DNA from: Planotetraspora sp. A-T 1434
Lineage (GTDB): Bacteria; Actinomycetota; Actinomycetes; Streptosporangiales; Streptosporangiaceae
Direction of reading: 5' to 3'
DNA: 64,000 bases
Assembly (NCBI RefSeq): GCF_025420585.1
Contig: NZ_JAOEGB010000018.1
Span: 1-64,000, forward strand
A program made the position numbers and the translations under genes. Numbering within the stretch: position 1 is the first letter of the stretch; each line of letters opens with the position of its first letter. Positions 16,650-25,124 of the stretch are shown piece after piece. Below the pieces are notes generated by a model. It saw only the letters and a program-made list of their open reading frames with translations, searched no databases and was not told the DNA's origin.

Positions 16650-16840
16650 CCTGTGGCGCACGCTGTACGAGACCGGTCGCCCGCGCTGCCGAGATCCTCT
16701 CCCTCAACACCGAAGACCTCGACCTGGAGAACCGGCGCGCTCCGCCGCGGTCCAAGGGCGGCGACACCCACTGGGTGCACTGGGATGCGGGCACACCGCC
16801 CTGGGTAACCGTCCTAGCGCGGAACGCCCGTCCGCCGCTG
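16650..16840 (+). pseudogene. Tyrosine recombinase fragment
   Basis: TLYETG in one frame and, after a frameshift, AAEILSLNTEDLDLENRRA, SKGGDTHWVHWDAGT match the catalytic-domain start of the actinobacterial integrase family (LLYETAARAEEVLALDVEDLDL.NRRA..RRKGG). No catalytic R-H-R-Y set is complete. A larger relic of the same family lies at 32310-33110. Confidence 0.65.
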
Positions 16841-16862
16841 GCGGCCACTCGTACATGAGCGA

Positions 16863-17882
16863 TCAGCGGCGGCGTAGCGATGGGTCGAGCAGGGCGGGCG
16901 GAGTGTCGAACTTCTCGTGTGCGGCAAGGTCGATGCCCGGCGCGACGATCGCGTCGATGGCGTCAAGGATGTCGGCGGAGAGCACCGTGTCTGCGGCGGC
17001 GAGCTGCGAGTGCAGGTGGTCCAGCGTGCGGGGGCCGATGATCGCGCTGGTCACGGCCGGGTGCGCGGTCACGAAACCGAGCGCGAGCTGGATCATCGTC
17101 AGACCGGCCTCGTCGGCGACCTTCGCCAGCCGCTCGACTGCGTCAAGCCTGGCGCGGTTGGACGGAATGGAGGTGTCGAAGCGCTGCGGCATGAACGTCG
17201 AGCGGCTGGTGGCGATTTCCCGGCCGTCGCGTATCGCGCCCGACAGCCAGCCCGAGGCCAACGGGCTCCACACCAGCACACCGAGCCCGTACTGCTCGGT
17301 CACGGGCAGTACGTGGGTCTCGATCCCGCGCTGCAGGATCGAGTAGCTGGGCTGCTCGGTGACGTAACGACTCAGGTGGTTTTCTCGGGCGGCCCATTGG
17401 GCTTGCACGAGGCGGTACGCCGGGAAGGTCGAGGAGCCGAAGTAGCGAATCTTTCCCGCGCGCTGCAGATCGGTCAGAGCCGACAGCGTCTCCTCGTCGC
17501 TGGTGCCCGGGTCCCACCGGTGGATCTGGTAGAGATCGACGTGGTCGACGCCGAGGCGGCGCAGGCTGTTGTCCAGCTCGGAGACCAACCAGCGGCGCGA
17601 ACTGCCCTGATGGTTGCGCTCGTCACCCATCGGCATGCTCGCCTTCGTGGCCAGCACGATGTCCTCGCGGCGACCGGCAATGGCCTTGCCGACCATCTCT
17701 TCCGACTCGCCGTCGCTGTACCTGTCGGCGGTGTCGATGAGGTTGATCCCCGCCTCGATGGCGGCGTCGACGATAGCGGTGACCTCGTCCTGGGTGGTGC
17801 GTCCGATTTTGCCGAAGTTCATCGCGCCGAGCACGAGGGAACTGACCTGCACACCTGTGCGGCCCAATGTGCGGTAATGCAT
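16863..17882 (-). CDS. Aldo/keto reductase
   Basis: This 339-residue protein starts MHYRTLGRTGVQVSSLVLGAM and has the family's catalytic tetrad: the Asp and Tyr in LIDTADRYSDGESEEMVG, the Lys in LATKASM and the His in LYQIHRWDP. NADPH binding is indicated by WSPLASGWLSG and GPRTLDHL. The ATG at 17882 has GGAGGAA upstream, and the frame is open further but without family sequence. It should reduce an aldehyde or ketone. It is divergent from a TetR gene with two palindromic operators between them, so it is probably induced by a ligand of that regulator. Confidence 0.9.
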   Translation of the reverse strand: MHYRTLGRTGVQVSSLVLGAMNFGKIGRTTQDEVTAIVDAAIEAGINLIDTADRYSDGESEEMVGKAIAGRREDIVLATKASMPMGDERNHQGSSRRWLVSELDNSLRRLGVDHVDLYQIHRWDPGTSDEETLSALTDLQRAGKIRYFGSSTFPAYRLVQAQWAARENHLSRYVTEQPSYSILQRGIETHVLPVTEQYGLGVLVWSPLASGWLSGAIRDGREIATSRSTFMPQRFDTSIPSNRARLDAVERLAKVADEAGLTMIQLALGFVTAHPAVTSAIIGPRTLDHLHSQLAAADTVLSADILDAIDAIVAPGIDLAAHEKFDTPPALLDPSLRRR

Positions 17883-17964
17883 GACCGTGTTCCTCCACTG
17901 TGGTGAAGCGTGGTGACAAGGCGTGGCTTGGTTGTCGGCCGCTGCTCTGGCATCATGAGCAATC

Positions 17965-18001
17965 GGAACCTTGTTCCGATAACGATAGGGAACGTTGTTC
18001 C
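17965..18001. promoter_or_regulatory. Tandem TetR operators between AKR and tetR
   Basis: Two near-identical palindromes, GGAACCTTGTTCC (17965-17977) and GGAACGTTGTTCC (17989-18001), lie 24 bases apart centre to centre in the 150-base divergent region. That is two DNA turns or a little more, as for pairs of TetR dimers. They should control both the reductase and the regulator gene. Confidence 0.75.
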
Positions 18002-18033
18002 GTTTGACAAGTTCGGTAGCGGAGGGAACCGCG

Positions 18034-18624
18034 TTGAAGGACAGCGACGGGGGCGCAGGGCATCCAGCCCCGCGCAAGCGGGCCGACGCCCGGCGGAACG
18101 AGAGGACGCTGCTCGACGCCGCCGCAGCAGTCTTCGTGACCTCAGGCGTCGAAGCGCCGGTGCGCGACATCGCGTCCAGGGCGGGAGTCGGGGTGGCCAC
18201 GATCTACCGCCACTTCCCGACGCGAGCGGCTCTCATCATCGCCGTCTACCGGCACCAGGTCGAGGCCTGCGCCGAGGCTGGTCCAGCCCTCCTGGCGAGC
18301 AGCGCGAGTCCTCACGCCGCACTAGCGCGATGGATCAACCTGTTCGTTGATTTCCTGGTCACCAAGCACGGACTCGCTGCCGTGCTGCAGTCCGACGACG
18401 CCGGCTTCGACACGCTGCACGCCTACTTCCTCGACCGGCTCGTGCCCGTGTGCGCCCAGCTGCTCGAAGCCGCAGCCGTGGCTGGCGAGATCCGCTCCGA
18501 CGTGGACGCCTACGAACTCATGCGCGGTGTCGGGAACCTCTGCATCGGTGCGGACAACAATCCCCGCTACGACGCACGTCGGCTGGTCGAACTCCTCATC
18601 TCAGGACTGCGCCTACCGCGCTAG
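18034..18624 (+). CDS. TetR-family regulator of the aldo/keto reductase
   Basis: This 196-residue TetR protein has the helix-turn-helix VRDIASRAGVGVATIYRHFPTRAALIIAVYRHQ and a C-terminal domain of the SbtR type (LCIGADNNPRYDARRLVELLISGLR). I choose the TTG at 18034 because GGAGGG lies seven bases upstream; a TTG at 17995 is inside the operator. It is divergent from the reductase, with two operators between. Similar palindromes also occur after its stop, near the broken hydrolase. Confidence 0.85.
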   Translation: MKDSDGGAGHPAPRKRADARRNERTLLDAAAAVFVTSGVEAPVRDIASRAGVGVATIYRHFPTRAALIIAVYRHQVEACAEAGPALLASSASPHAALARWINLFVDFLVTKHGLAAVLQSDDAGFDTLHAYFLDRLVPVCAQLLEAAAVAGEIRSDVDAYELMRGVGNLCIGADNNPRYDARRLVELLISGLRLPR

Positions 18625-18638
18625 CCGTTGCGCGTATC

Positions 18639-18686
18639 GGAACACCGTTCAGGGGCGTTCATCTGGTATATACGGAACTACATTCC
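18639..18686. promoter_or_regulatory. Further TetR-like operator copies
   Basis: GGAACACCGTTCA (18639-18651, one mismatch in the arms) and GGAACTACATTCC (18674-18686) resemble the operators at 17965 and 17989. An AT-rich TGGTATATAC between them could be a -10 element. They lie 15-60 bases after the tetR stop, where the only coding sequence left is a truncated hydrolase on the minus strand, so they may be the remains of another promoter of the same regulon. Confidence 0.5.
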
Positions 18687-18699
18687 GGATGTGTCCGTC

Positions 18700-18960
18700 G
18701 CGGTAGAACGCCGTGGTCGCAGACCATTTCGACGTGACGCTCTGTCGAGACGCGACAGCGGTATCGGCGCCCGACTGGTGGCCGGACGGCCGAAACCGCA
18801 AGTGGTCACGAAGCGGTGTGCGCGTCCGACCATTCCGGGTGCTCTCTTGTCTTGGCCGCCACCGTGACCCATCAGCATTAGAGGCGCGCTATCGGAGCCG
18901 GATGCGGGCGACCAGAGCACGCCGGGGACCTCACCCACAGTGAGTGAAGTCGCGTTTGAT
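18700..18960 (-). pseudogene. Alpha/beta hydrolase N-terminal relic
   Basis: The minus strand reads GEVPGVLWSP ... PLMLMGHGGGQDKRAPGM, then AHRFVTTCGF. This matches the start of dienelactone-hydrolase-like proteins in which LVLMGHGGG.HK forms the oxyanion region. The chain then turns into unrelated arginine/proline-rich sequence before the nucleophile, so it is a fragment. Confidence 0.55.
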
Positions 18961-19027
18961 TCGCCCCCGCGCCCTTGGCGCCGTGGTGAGGTTGTCCCGC
19001 ACAAGCTCGACGAGCTGTTGGCCGACG

Positions 19028-21175
19028 TCAGGAGCTTGTGAGGATGACGAGTCGCTGGGTCGCTCGGGTCATCGCGACATAGCGGTCGACCGCTCCTTCG
19101 ACGCCCTTGCCGTACGCCTCTGGGTCGATGAGGACGACCAGGTCGAACTCGAGCCCCTTCGACAGCTCCGGCGTCAGCGACCGCACGCGGGACGTCGACC
19201 GGAACGTGGGATCGCCGATGACGCAGGCGATTCCGTCGGCATGCGCGGCGAGCCACGTGTCGAGGATCGAGCCCAGATCCGAAACGGATCCGTGGACGAC
19301 GGGGACGCCGCTGCTGCGGATGGAGGTCGGCACGTTGGCGTCCGGGAGCACGGCCCGGATGACCGGCTCGGCTTCCGCCATGACCTCTTCCGGCGTCCGG
19401 TAGTTGATGCTCAGGGAGGCCAGGTTGATCCGGTCGAGTCCGATCCGCTCGAGCCGTTCCTCCCACGACTCCGTGAACCCGTGCCTGGCCTGGGCACGGT
19501 CCCCGACGATGGTGAAGCTCCGGGACGGGCAGCGGAGCAGCAACATCTGCCACTCCGCGTCGGTCAGTTCCTGAGCCTCGTCCACGACGATGTGCGCGAA
19601 CGGGCCGGCGAGCACATCCGGGTCGGTGCTGGGGAATGCGGTCTCGTCGACCAGGGCGTCCTGTATGTCCTGTCCTCGCAGCATCGTCACCACACCTTCA
19701 CCGTCGTCATCGGCCTGGAGCAGGTCGTCGACGACCCTGGCCATGTGCTCCCGTTCGGCGGCGACAGAGGCGTTGTGCCGACGCTTACGTCGTGACGACT
19801 CCGGGTCGCCGAGCCGCTGCCGTGCCGCGTCCAGGAGCGGCAGGTCGGACACCGTCCAGGCCTGGGCATCCCCGCGCTGCAGCGTCTGAACGTCATCGGG
19901 GCTCAGCCAGGGAGCGCACATCCGCAGGTAGGCGGGTACCGACCACAGGTCTCCGACGAGGTCAGCCGCTTCGATCAGCGGCCACGCGCGGTTGAAGGTC
20001 GTGAGCAGATTCCTGTCCTGCAGCAGCGACTTGCGGAGCAGGTCGGCCGGGGCGTCGCCGTCGTGCTTGTCCATCAGGATCGTGAGCAGCTCATCCCAGA
20101 TCTGGTCGCGCGCCTCGTTGTGCGGAGTACCGGGTTCTGGCGCTTCGAACGCCTCGGCCCAATCGTCGGCACTCAGCCAGATGTCGGACCAGTGGGTCGC
20201 GACCGTCATCCCCTTGGTGGGCGGGTTCTCGTAGAACCTTACGGCTGTCTCGATCGCCTTCACCAGGTTCGCGGACGACTTCAGGAGGGCTACGTTCGGG
20301 TCGGCCTCGATCGCTGCTGCGGCTCCCTCGGAGACGAGGTCCCGCAGGGTGCAGGTCTGTACGCCCTCCTCTCCGAGGCTGGGGAGTACGTCGGCGACGT
20401 AGGCCAGGTAGGGCTGGTGCGGACCGACGAACAGCACGCCGCCCCGGCGGTGACCGAGGCGAGGGTCGGAGTAGAGGAGGTAGGCGGAGCGGTGCAGAGC
20501 GACGACGGTCTTCCCCGTGCCCGGACCGCCGTCGACGACGAGAGCGCCGCGGGATCCCGCGCGGATGATGGCGTCCTGGTCGGCCTGGATCGTACCGAGC
20601 ACGTCTCGCATCCGGGCCGACCGGTTGCCGCCCAGACTGGCGATGAAGGCGGACTGGTCGTCGAGCGCGGCGTGCCCTTCGAACACGTCCGAGGTGAACA
20701 CCTCGTCCCAGTAGTCGCTGATCCGGCCGCGGGTCCAGCGATACCTGCGGCGGCTCGCCAGACCCATCGGGTTGGCGTGGGTCGCTCCGAAGAACGGCTC
20801 AGCCGCGGGGGAACGCCAGTCGAGCAGCAGCCGACGACCCGCGCTGTCCGTGAGGCCGAGTCGTCCGATGTACACGGGCTCGGGGTCGTCCGCGCTGACG
20901 ATGTGTCCGAGGCACAGGTCCAAACCGAAGCGACGCAGGGCGCGCAGGCGAGCGGTCAGCCGATGGATCTCCATGTCCCGGTCCATCGCCTGCCGGCCTT
21001 TGCCGCCGGGCGCCCTCCGCTCGGCATCGAGGCGGTCGGACAGGTCGGCGATCGACTGCTCGAGGCTCGCCGCGATGGCCGCGAAGTGCTGCTCATCGCC
21101 GGCGATCAGCGTCGGGTCGGCCTTGGCGGCAAGGTGGTCGGGAAGGTCAAACGCGCTGGTGGTCAGGGGGTTCAC
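19028..21175 (-). CDS. helR: HelR, HelD-like RNA polymerase recycling ATPase
   Basis: This 715-residue protein is a UvrD/HelD-type superfamily 1 ATPase. It has an N-terminal coiled coil (about residues 27-85), Walker A GGPGTGKT (216-223), IVVDEAQELTDAEW as Walker B, VGDRAQARHGF, INYRTPEE, and a C-terminal YVAMTRATQRLVIL. Actinobacterial HelR displaces rifamycin from RNA polymerase and rescues stalled enzyme, giving resistance. The start is a GTG at 21175 after GGAG. The context strongly supports HelR: upstream is a rifamycin-associated element and the relic of a glycosyltransferase, the enzyme class that inactivates rifamycin in other actinomycetes. Transcription probably begins near 21500 and reads through the relic. 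Confidence 0.9.
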   Translation of the reverse strand: MNPLTTSAFDLPDHLAAKADPTLIAGDEQHFAAIAASLEQSIADLSDRLDAERRAPGGKGRQAMDRDMEIHRLTARLRALRRFGLDLCLGHIVSADDPEPVYIGRLGLTDSAGRRLLLDWRSPAAEPFFGATHANPMGLASRRRYRWTRGRISDYWDEVFTSDVFEGHAALDDQSAFIASLGGNRSARMRDVLGTIQADQDAIIRAGSRGALVVDGGPGTGKTVVALHRSAYLLYSDPRLGHRRGGVLFVGPHQPYLAYVADVLPSLGEEGVQTCTLRDLVSEGAAAAIEADPNVALLKSSANLVKAIETAVRFYENPPTKGMTVATHWSDIWLSADDWAEAFEAPEPGTPHNEARDQIWDELLTILMDKHDGDAPADLLRKSLLQDRNLLTTFNRAWPLIEAADLVGDLWSVPAYLRMCAPWLSPDDVQTLQRGDAQAWTVSDLPLLDAARQRLGDPESSRRKRRHNASVAAEREHMARVVDDLLQADDDGEGVVTMLRGQDIQDALVDETAFPSTDPDVLAGPFAHIVVDEAQELTDAEWQMLLLRCPSRSFTIVGDRAQARHGFTESWEERLERIGLDRINLASLSINYRTPEEVMAEAEPVIRAVLPDANVPTSIRSSGVPVVHGSVSDLGSILDTWLAAHADGIACVIGDPTFRSTSRVRSLTPELSKGLEFDLVVLIDPEAYGKGVEGAVDRYVAMTRATQRLVILTSS

Positions 21176-21235
21176 GTCATCAGCTCCGATCTGAGGTGGA
21201 CGAGGCGCTTTCCCGGCTCGGGGATCCCGCGTGGT

Positions 21236-21446
21236 TCACGCGGACACTGGCGGCCTTTCTCGGCTGATCGCGTCGAGCAGTGGCTTCGCGGCCACCGTCG
21301 CCCCCTCGGTGCGGATCGCGCCGGCCACGGCGGCCGCTCGTGCACGCACACCCGCGCCCCCGCGCCGAGTTCCCGCAACCGCACCGAAAGTCCACCATCG
21401 GTTCGACGTCCCCGTGTAACCCATACGTCGACAGCAACACACGCAC
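21236..21446 (-). pseudogene. Collapsed GT1 glycosyltransferase (Rgt-like)
   Basis: From the GTG at 21446 the frame reads RVLLSTYGLHGDVEPMVDF. A shift gives VRLRELGAGARVCVH, and a second shift gives AAAVAGAIRTEGATVAAKPL then LDAISRERPPVSA and a stop. The first two parts are the N-terminus of GT1 enzymes (MRVLLSTYGSRGDVEPM..LAVRLRELGA.VRVCAP), and the last is their C-terminus. So about 350 internal residues are lost. It sits directly after a rifamycin-associated element and before helR, which is the arrangement expected for a rifamycin glycosyltransferase. It cannot be active. Confidence 0.75.
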
Positions 21447-21504
21447 TTCGCAACCCCCGTTTCCGCAGGTTCTGGCCTCGGCCAGCGATTCTGCGGCACG
21501 ACCC

Positions 21505-21523
21505 GGGTCTTGCCGCAAGCCCC
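21505..21523 (-). promoter_or_regulatory. Rifamycin-associated element (RAE)
   Basis: On the minus strand the 19 bases are GGGGCTTGCGGCAAGACCC, an inverted repeat (CTTGC, GCAAG) that agrees with the published RAE as I remember it, except perhaps one base. RAEs lie upstream of rifamycin glycosyltransferase, phosphotransferase and helR genes and mediate induction by rifamycins. This one lies about 60 bases before the glycosyltransferase relic's start. Confidence 0.8.
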
Positions 21524-21689
21524 CCGGTGCGCTATACGTTGAGAGTGGAAAGGAACGGGTAGCTTCCTCTTCCTCTAACGTCCGCTGTGGACGGACAACC
21601 TCCTCGCGAAGCGGCGGCGCGCCGCGTACGGCGGTGCCGTCGGCCCAGGAGGATCCCCTGTGAGCCTACGGATGCATCCGCGGAACGAG

Positions 21690-22090
21690 AAGTCTTATGC
21701 TGCGCCCGGGAAACGCGGGCGCCAATACGATCGCCGACCACATCGAGGTGCTGGCCGCGGCGATCGCGCAGATCCCGCCAAAGCACCGGCGCCGGATCCT
21801 GGTGACCGTGTACGGCGCCGGCGCGACGATCGACCTGCTGAAGTTCATCACCACGCTGAACACGCGGTTCGTCCGCTGCGGTAAGAACCCGGGCCGGCCA
21901 GCCCGCCCTCGTGGTCGCCGGCCATCAACCGGGCCTGGTGCGCCGCCGCCGCGATCGGCGGCGACCTGCTGGCCGGGCCTTGCTGTGCTGCGGCGGCGAC
22001 CCGGCCGCCGCCGAGCCAGGCACCTTGGGGGTTACTTGCTGCTGTACACCAGCGGCCGCCCTCGAAGGGTTTCACGTGCGGACGGCTGCC
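21690..22090 (+). pseudogene. IS1380-family transposase debris
   Basis: The frame at 21697 reads MLRPGNAGANTIADHIEVLA, AAIAQIPPKHRRRILVTVYG, as in the central part of IS1380 transposases. After a deletion and shifts, INRAWCAAAAIGGDLLAG and GDPAAAEPGTL match the C-terminal region (DQRAW...IGADLLAWLQLL, AAEPKTLRYRLLH). No complete catalytic DDE set remains. Confidence 0.6.
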
Positions 22091-22161
22091 GTGGTGGAAC
22101 CCCAAGTTTCCCGAGGACGCAGCTGGCTTCGTCTCACGGCTGTGACGATCGAGACGGCTGT

Positions 22162-22917
22162 CTATCCGTGGTCTGCACTTGGTTGGGCGGTGTCGTTTGA
22201 GGTTGTTCGGGGTTTGGTGTGGAGGACTTCGCGGGCCTGTTCGGCGGCGCGGGTGATGCTTTCGCTGATGAAGTCGAGGAAGCGGGCGATGTTCTCCAGG
22301 CGGGTGGCGGCGGGGGTGTGGGGGCCGAGGATGGCGACGCCTTGGCGTGCGGTTTCGACGAGCAGGTCGTTGGATCGGGCGCTGGCGATCGTCGCCTGGT
22401 AGTAGAGCTCGTCGTCGACCACGTAGCGGTCGCGGCGGCGTTCGTCGCGTTCTCGGCGGACGAGGCTCTGGCTCTCCAGGAAGGCGATCGCTTTGGAGAT
22501 GGACGCCGGGCTGACCTGGAGGCGCTGGGCGAGTTGGGACGCGGTGAGGCTGCCCGCGTCGGTGGTGAACAGGCAGGTCAGCACCCGGGCCGGCATCTTG
22601 GTCAGGCCCGAAGCCATGAGGACGGTGGTCAACGTCTCCTCGTACTCGGCCACGGCCTCGGCGTCGCGTCCGTGCGGCTGGGGGACTGACCCCGCCCCTC
22701 GGGAGGGGGCGGGCCTGCGCCGGTGGGCGCGGCGTTCGGTGGCGCGGTGGGCCAGGTCGGCGCGGTAGGCGGCGGGGCCGCCGTTGCGCATCACCTCACG
22801 CGTGACCGTCGAGGTCGGACGGTCGAGGCGCCGGGCGATCTCGGCGTAGGGGAGGCTGTCGGCCAGCCCCAGCGCGATCTGCTGTCGTTCCTGCTGGGTG
22901 AGCCTGCCTCCCGGCAT
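22162..22917 (-). CDS. GbsR/MarR-type regulator with extra N-terminal helix-turn-helix
   Basis: This 251-residue protein has two DNA-binding parts. Residues 4-45 (LTQQERQQIALGLADSLPYA, then IARRLDRPTSTVTREVMRNG) look like the IS30-type helix-turn-helix. Residues about 90-175 form a GbsR/MarR winged helix (LTASQLAQRLQVSPASISKA, AIAFLESQSLVRRERDE), followed by a dimerisation helix. The ATG at 22917 has AAGGAG upstream. It is divergent from a DUF4097 protein and an alpha/beta hydrolase and presumably controls them. The intergenic region 22918-23154 is AT-rich compared with its surroundings. Confidence 0.82.
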   Translation of the reverse strand: MPGGRLTQQERQQIALGLADSLPYAEIARRLDRPTSTVTREVMRNGGPAAYRADLAHRATERRAHRRRPAPSRGAGSVPQPHGRDAEAVAEYEETLTTVLMASGLTKMPARVLTCLFTTDAGSLTASQLAQRLQVSPASISKAIAFLESQSLVRRERDERRRDRYVVDDELYYQATIASARSNDLLVETARQGVAILGPHTPAATRLENIARFLDFISESITRAAEQAREVLHTKPRTTSNDTAQPSADHG

Positions 22918-23154
22918 CGCGATCTCCTTGGTGATCCTTCGTGGCGGTCCCTGATCCCCCCACTATAGCGTTCACTTCTCATCCATTGCAATGATCAAGC
23001 AGCTGACGTTGCGTTATCCTCAAGACCGTTGCAACAGTTTCTCGGTCTCTAACTGCTTAAATATCGATTCTGTGCAACAGGCATGTTGCCTGAATCTGGA
23101 AAGCAACGTAGCGTTTCCATCGTCAGAAACAACGAACGAGCACGGGAGAGCACG

Positions 23155-23820
23155 ATGCAGAAGTTCGACACCCCCGCCCCCATCTCCGCCGTCCTGGACA
23201 TCCCCGCCGGACGCATCCAGTTCATCGCCGCAGACCGCGCCGACACCACCGTCGAGGTCCTGCCCGCCAACCCCTCCAAGAGCCGCGACACCAAGACCGC
23301 TGAGCAGACCACCGTCGCCTATGCCGACGGCGTCCTGCGGATCACGGCCTCGACCCCCAACAACCAGCTCTTCGGCCCCTCCGGATCCCTGGAGGTCACC
23401 GTCCAGCTGCCCGCCGGCTCCCGCATCGAGGCCAAGGCCGCCAGCGCCGAGCTCCGCGGCGTCGGACGCCTCGGAGACGTCGCCTTCGAAGGCGCGCACC
23501 GCCAGATCAAGATCGACGAGGCCGCGAGCGTCCGCCTCGCTGCGATCGACGGCGACGTCGAGGTCGGCCGGCTCAACGGTCCCGCGGAGATCAGCACCGC
23601 AAGGGGCGACATCCGGATCACCGAGGCCGTGCGCGGCACGGTCGTGCTCCGCACCCAGTCCGGCGACATTTCGGTCGCCGCCGCCGCCGGCGTCTCGGCC
23701 ACCCTGGACGCCGGCACCGACTACGGCCGCGTCAGCAACGCCCTCAAGAACGATGGCACCGCCGAACTCGACATCCGCGCCACCACCTCCCACGGCGACA
23801 TCACCGCCCGCAGCCTCTGA
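23155..23820 (+). CDS. DUF4097 beta-strand repeat protein
   Basis: This 221-residue protein begins MQKFDTPAPISAVLDIPAGR and consists of short beta strands with motifs such as ELRGVGRLGDVAF, GDVEVGRLNG, ARGDIRITEA and SHGDITARS, the DUF4097 pattern predicted to form a beta helix. There is no signal peptide or membrane segment. The ATG at 23155 follows GGGAGAG. DUF4097 proteins in actinomycetes accompany MarR or HicB-like regulators and drug-export ABC genes; their function is unknown. The paralogue at 62216 has the same start motif and precedes an ABC transporter. Confidence 0.8.
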   Translation: MQKFDTPAPISAVLDIPAGRIQFIAADRADTTVEVLPANPSKSRDTKTAEQTTVAYADGVLRITASTPNNQLFGPSGSLEVTVQLPAGSRIEAKAASAELRGVGRLGDVAFEGAHRQIKIDEAASVRLAAIDGDVEVGRLNGPAEISTARGDIRITEAVRGTVVLRTQSGDISVAAAAGVSATLDAGTDYGRVSNALKNDGTAELDIRATTSHGDITARSL

Positions 23821-23975
23821 AAGAGCAGAACCAGGACTATCCGGCCGGGCCCACCGCGATCGAGATCCTGTCGGTCGTCGCCGAGGGCGCGGCCGTCCGT
23901 CCCGCGGAGCCTGCGATCCACGTGCAGGGCCCTGGAGAAGTCGTACAAGACGCCTAACGCGATCAGGTGGAACAC

Positions 23976-24791
23976 ATGACGAAGAACAGCACTTCCTCGA
24001 CCAGTTCGAAGTGGACCGGCATGGTGCAGGTTGACGATACGGCCCTGGCCGTCACCGACACCGGCGGTCCCGGTATCCCTGTGGTCTACCTCAATGGCCA
24101 GTTCGCCACCCAGGGGTACTGGCGGCGGGTCATCGCTGAACTGGGGACGGGGTGGCGGCACATCACCTACGACGAGCGGGCCCGCGGCAAATCGGAGCGT
24201 TCGGCGGACTATTCCTTCGAGGCAGCCGTCCGGGACGTCGATGCCGTTCTCGCGGCCAGGGGTGTGGACCGGGCGCTGATGGTGGGCTGGTCCTACGGGG
24301 CGTTCGTCGGGGCGCACTGGGCCAGCCGGAATCCGGAGCGTGCCTTGGGCGCGGTACTGGTCGACGGCGCGTTCCCGTACGACTGGCTGGACGAGGCCAT
24401 GGAGCAGCGGATCCGGAAGCTGTTCCGGCGGTTGGGCTGGTTCCTGCCGCTGCTGCGCCCGACGGGCCTGGCCCCGCGGATGACCGCCGAACAGCAGGCG
24501 AACAGCAACATCGAGCTCGGCAGGGTCTCCCGCGAGCGCGAGCTGGGCCCCGTGCTGGACAACATCACCGTCCCGGTGCGGTATGTGGTCGCTTCGGGGA
24601 CGTCCTTCGGAAGCCGCGGTGATGAGCAGGAACGGATACGCACCAGCCTCGATACGGTGACCGCCCACAACCCGAACATCCAGATCGGCGCGAAGGTCGC
24701 CAGCAACCACGGTGCGATCCTCAAAAAAGACTTCCGGGCCATCGCCGAGGCCGTACGCGAGGTCGCCGCCCTCGATCGCGGGGGGCACTGA
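23976..24791 (+). CDS. Alpha/beta hydrolase
   Basis: This 271-residue hydrolase has the nucleophile elbow GWSYGAF, an oxyanion region VVYLNGQF, DERARGKSERS, and a C-terminal His in SNHGAILKK. ATG 23976 has AGGTGG at a good distance; a GTG nine bases upstream is possible. It follows the DUF4097 gene by 155 bases and is on the same strand, so probably in the same regulon under the divergent GbsR regulator. Substrate unknown. Confidence 0.85.
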   Translation: MTKNSTSSTSSKWTGMVQVDDTALAVTDTGGPGIPVVYLNGQFATQGYWRRVIAELGTGWRHITYDERARGKSERSADYSFEAAVRDVDAVLAARGVDRALMVGWSYGAFVGAHWASRNPERALGAVLVDGAFPYDWLDEAMEQRIRKLFRRLGWFLPLLRPTGLAPRMTAEQQANSNIELGRVSRERELGPVLDNITVPVRYVVASGTSFGSRGDEQERIRTSLDTVTAHNPNIQIGAKVASNHGAILKKDFRAIAEAVREVAALDRGGH

Positions 24792-24816
24792 AGACACGGC
24801 CAGCGGACTGACGAAA

Positions 24817-25000
24817 CTACACGTCCTCGCCACCATCGTCATCATCGTCCAGCCCGACCGCGTCCGGGCCGCGCAGGGGCCGCAGTCCTCCGCGCGGGAC
24901 GGACGCGGTGAAGCTGTAGTGGCCGAGCACGTTGAGGTTGCGATGCTTGAGCGGGGGAGAGCCGGGCGACATCCTCGCCCGCCCGTGCAGGAACATGCGG
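24817..25000 (-). pseudogene. Tn3-family transposase C-terminal fragment
   Basis: The frame reads LKHRNLNVLGHYSFTASVP, then GGLRPLRGPDAVGLDDDDDG and a stop. This matches the conserved Tn3 transposase end (DVARLSPLKHANLNVLGRYSF.....LRPLRDP). One frame up, EDVARLSP precedes it, so there is a frameshift. Confidence 0.75.
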
Positions 25001-25124
25001 AACCGCCGCGGCACCCTCGCGCCGTTGTTGGAGTGGATCATCGGGCGACAGTCCAGAAAGTCGGCGCGAAGGCATGGCCGGCCGGGGCGCCGGCGGAGCC
25101 GAAGCCGCTGAAGCTGACCCGGTA

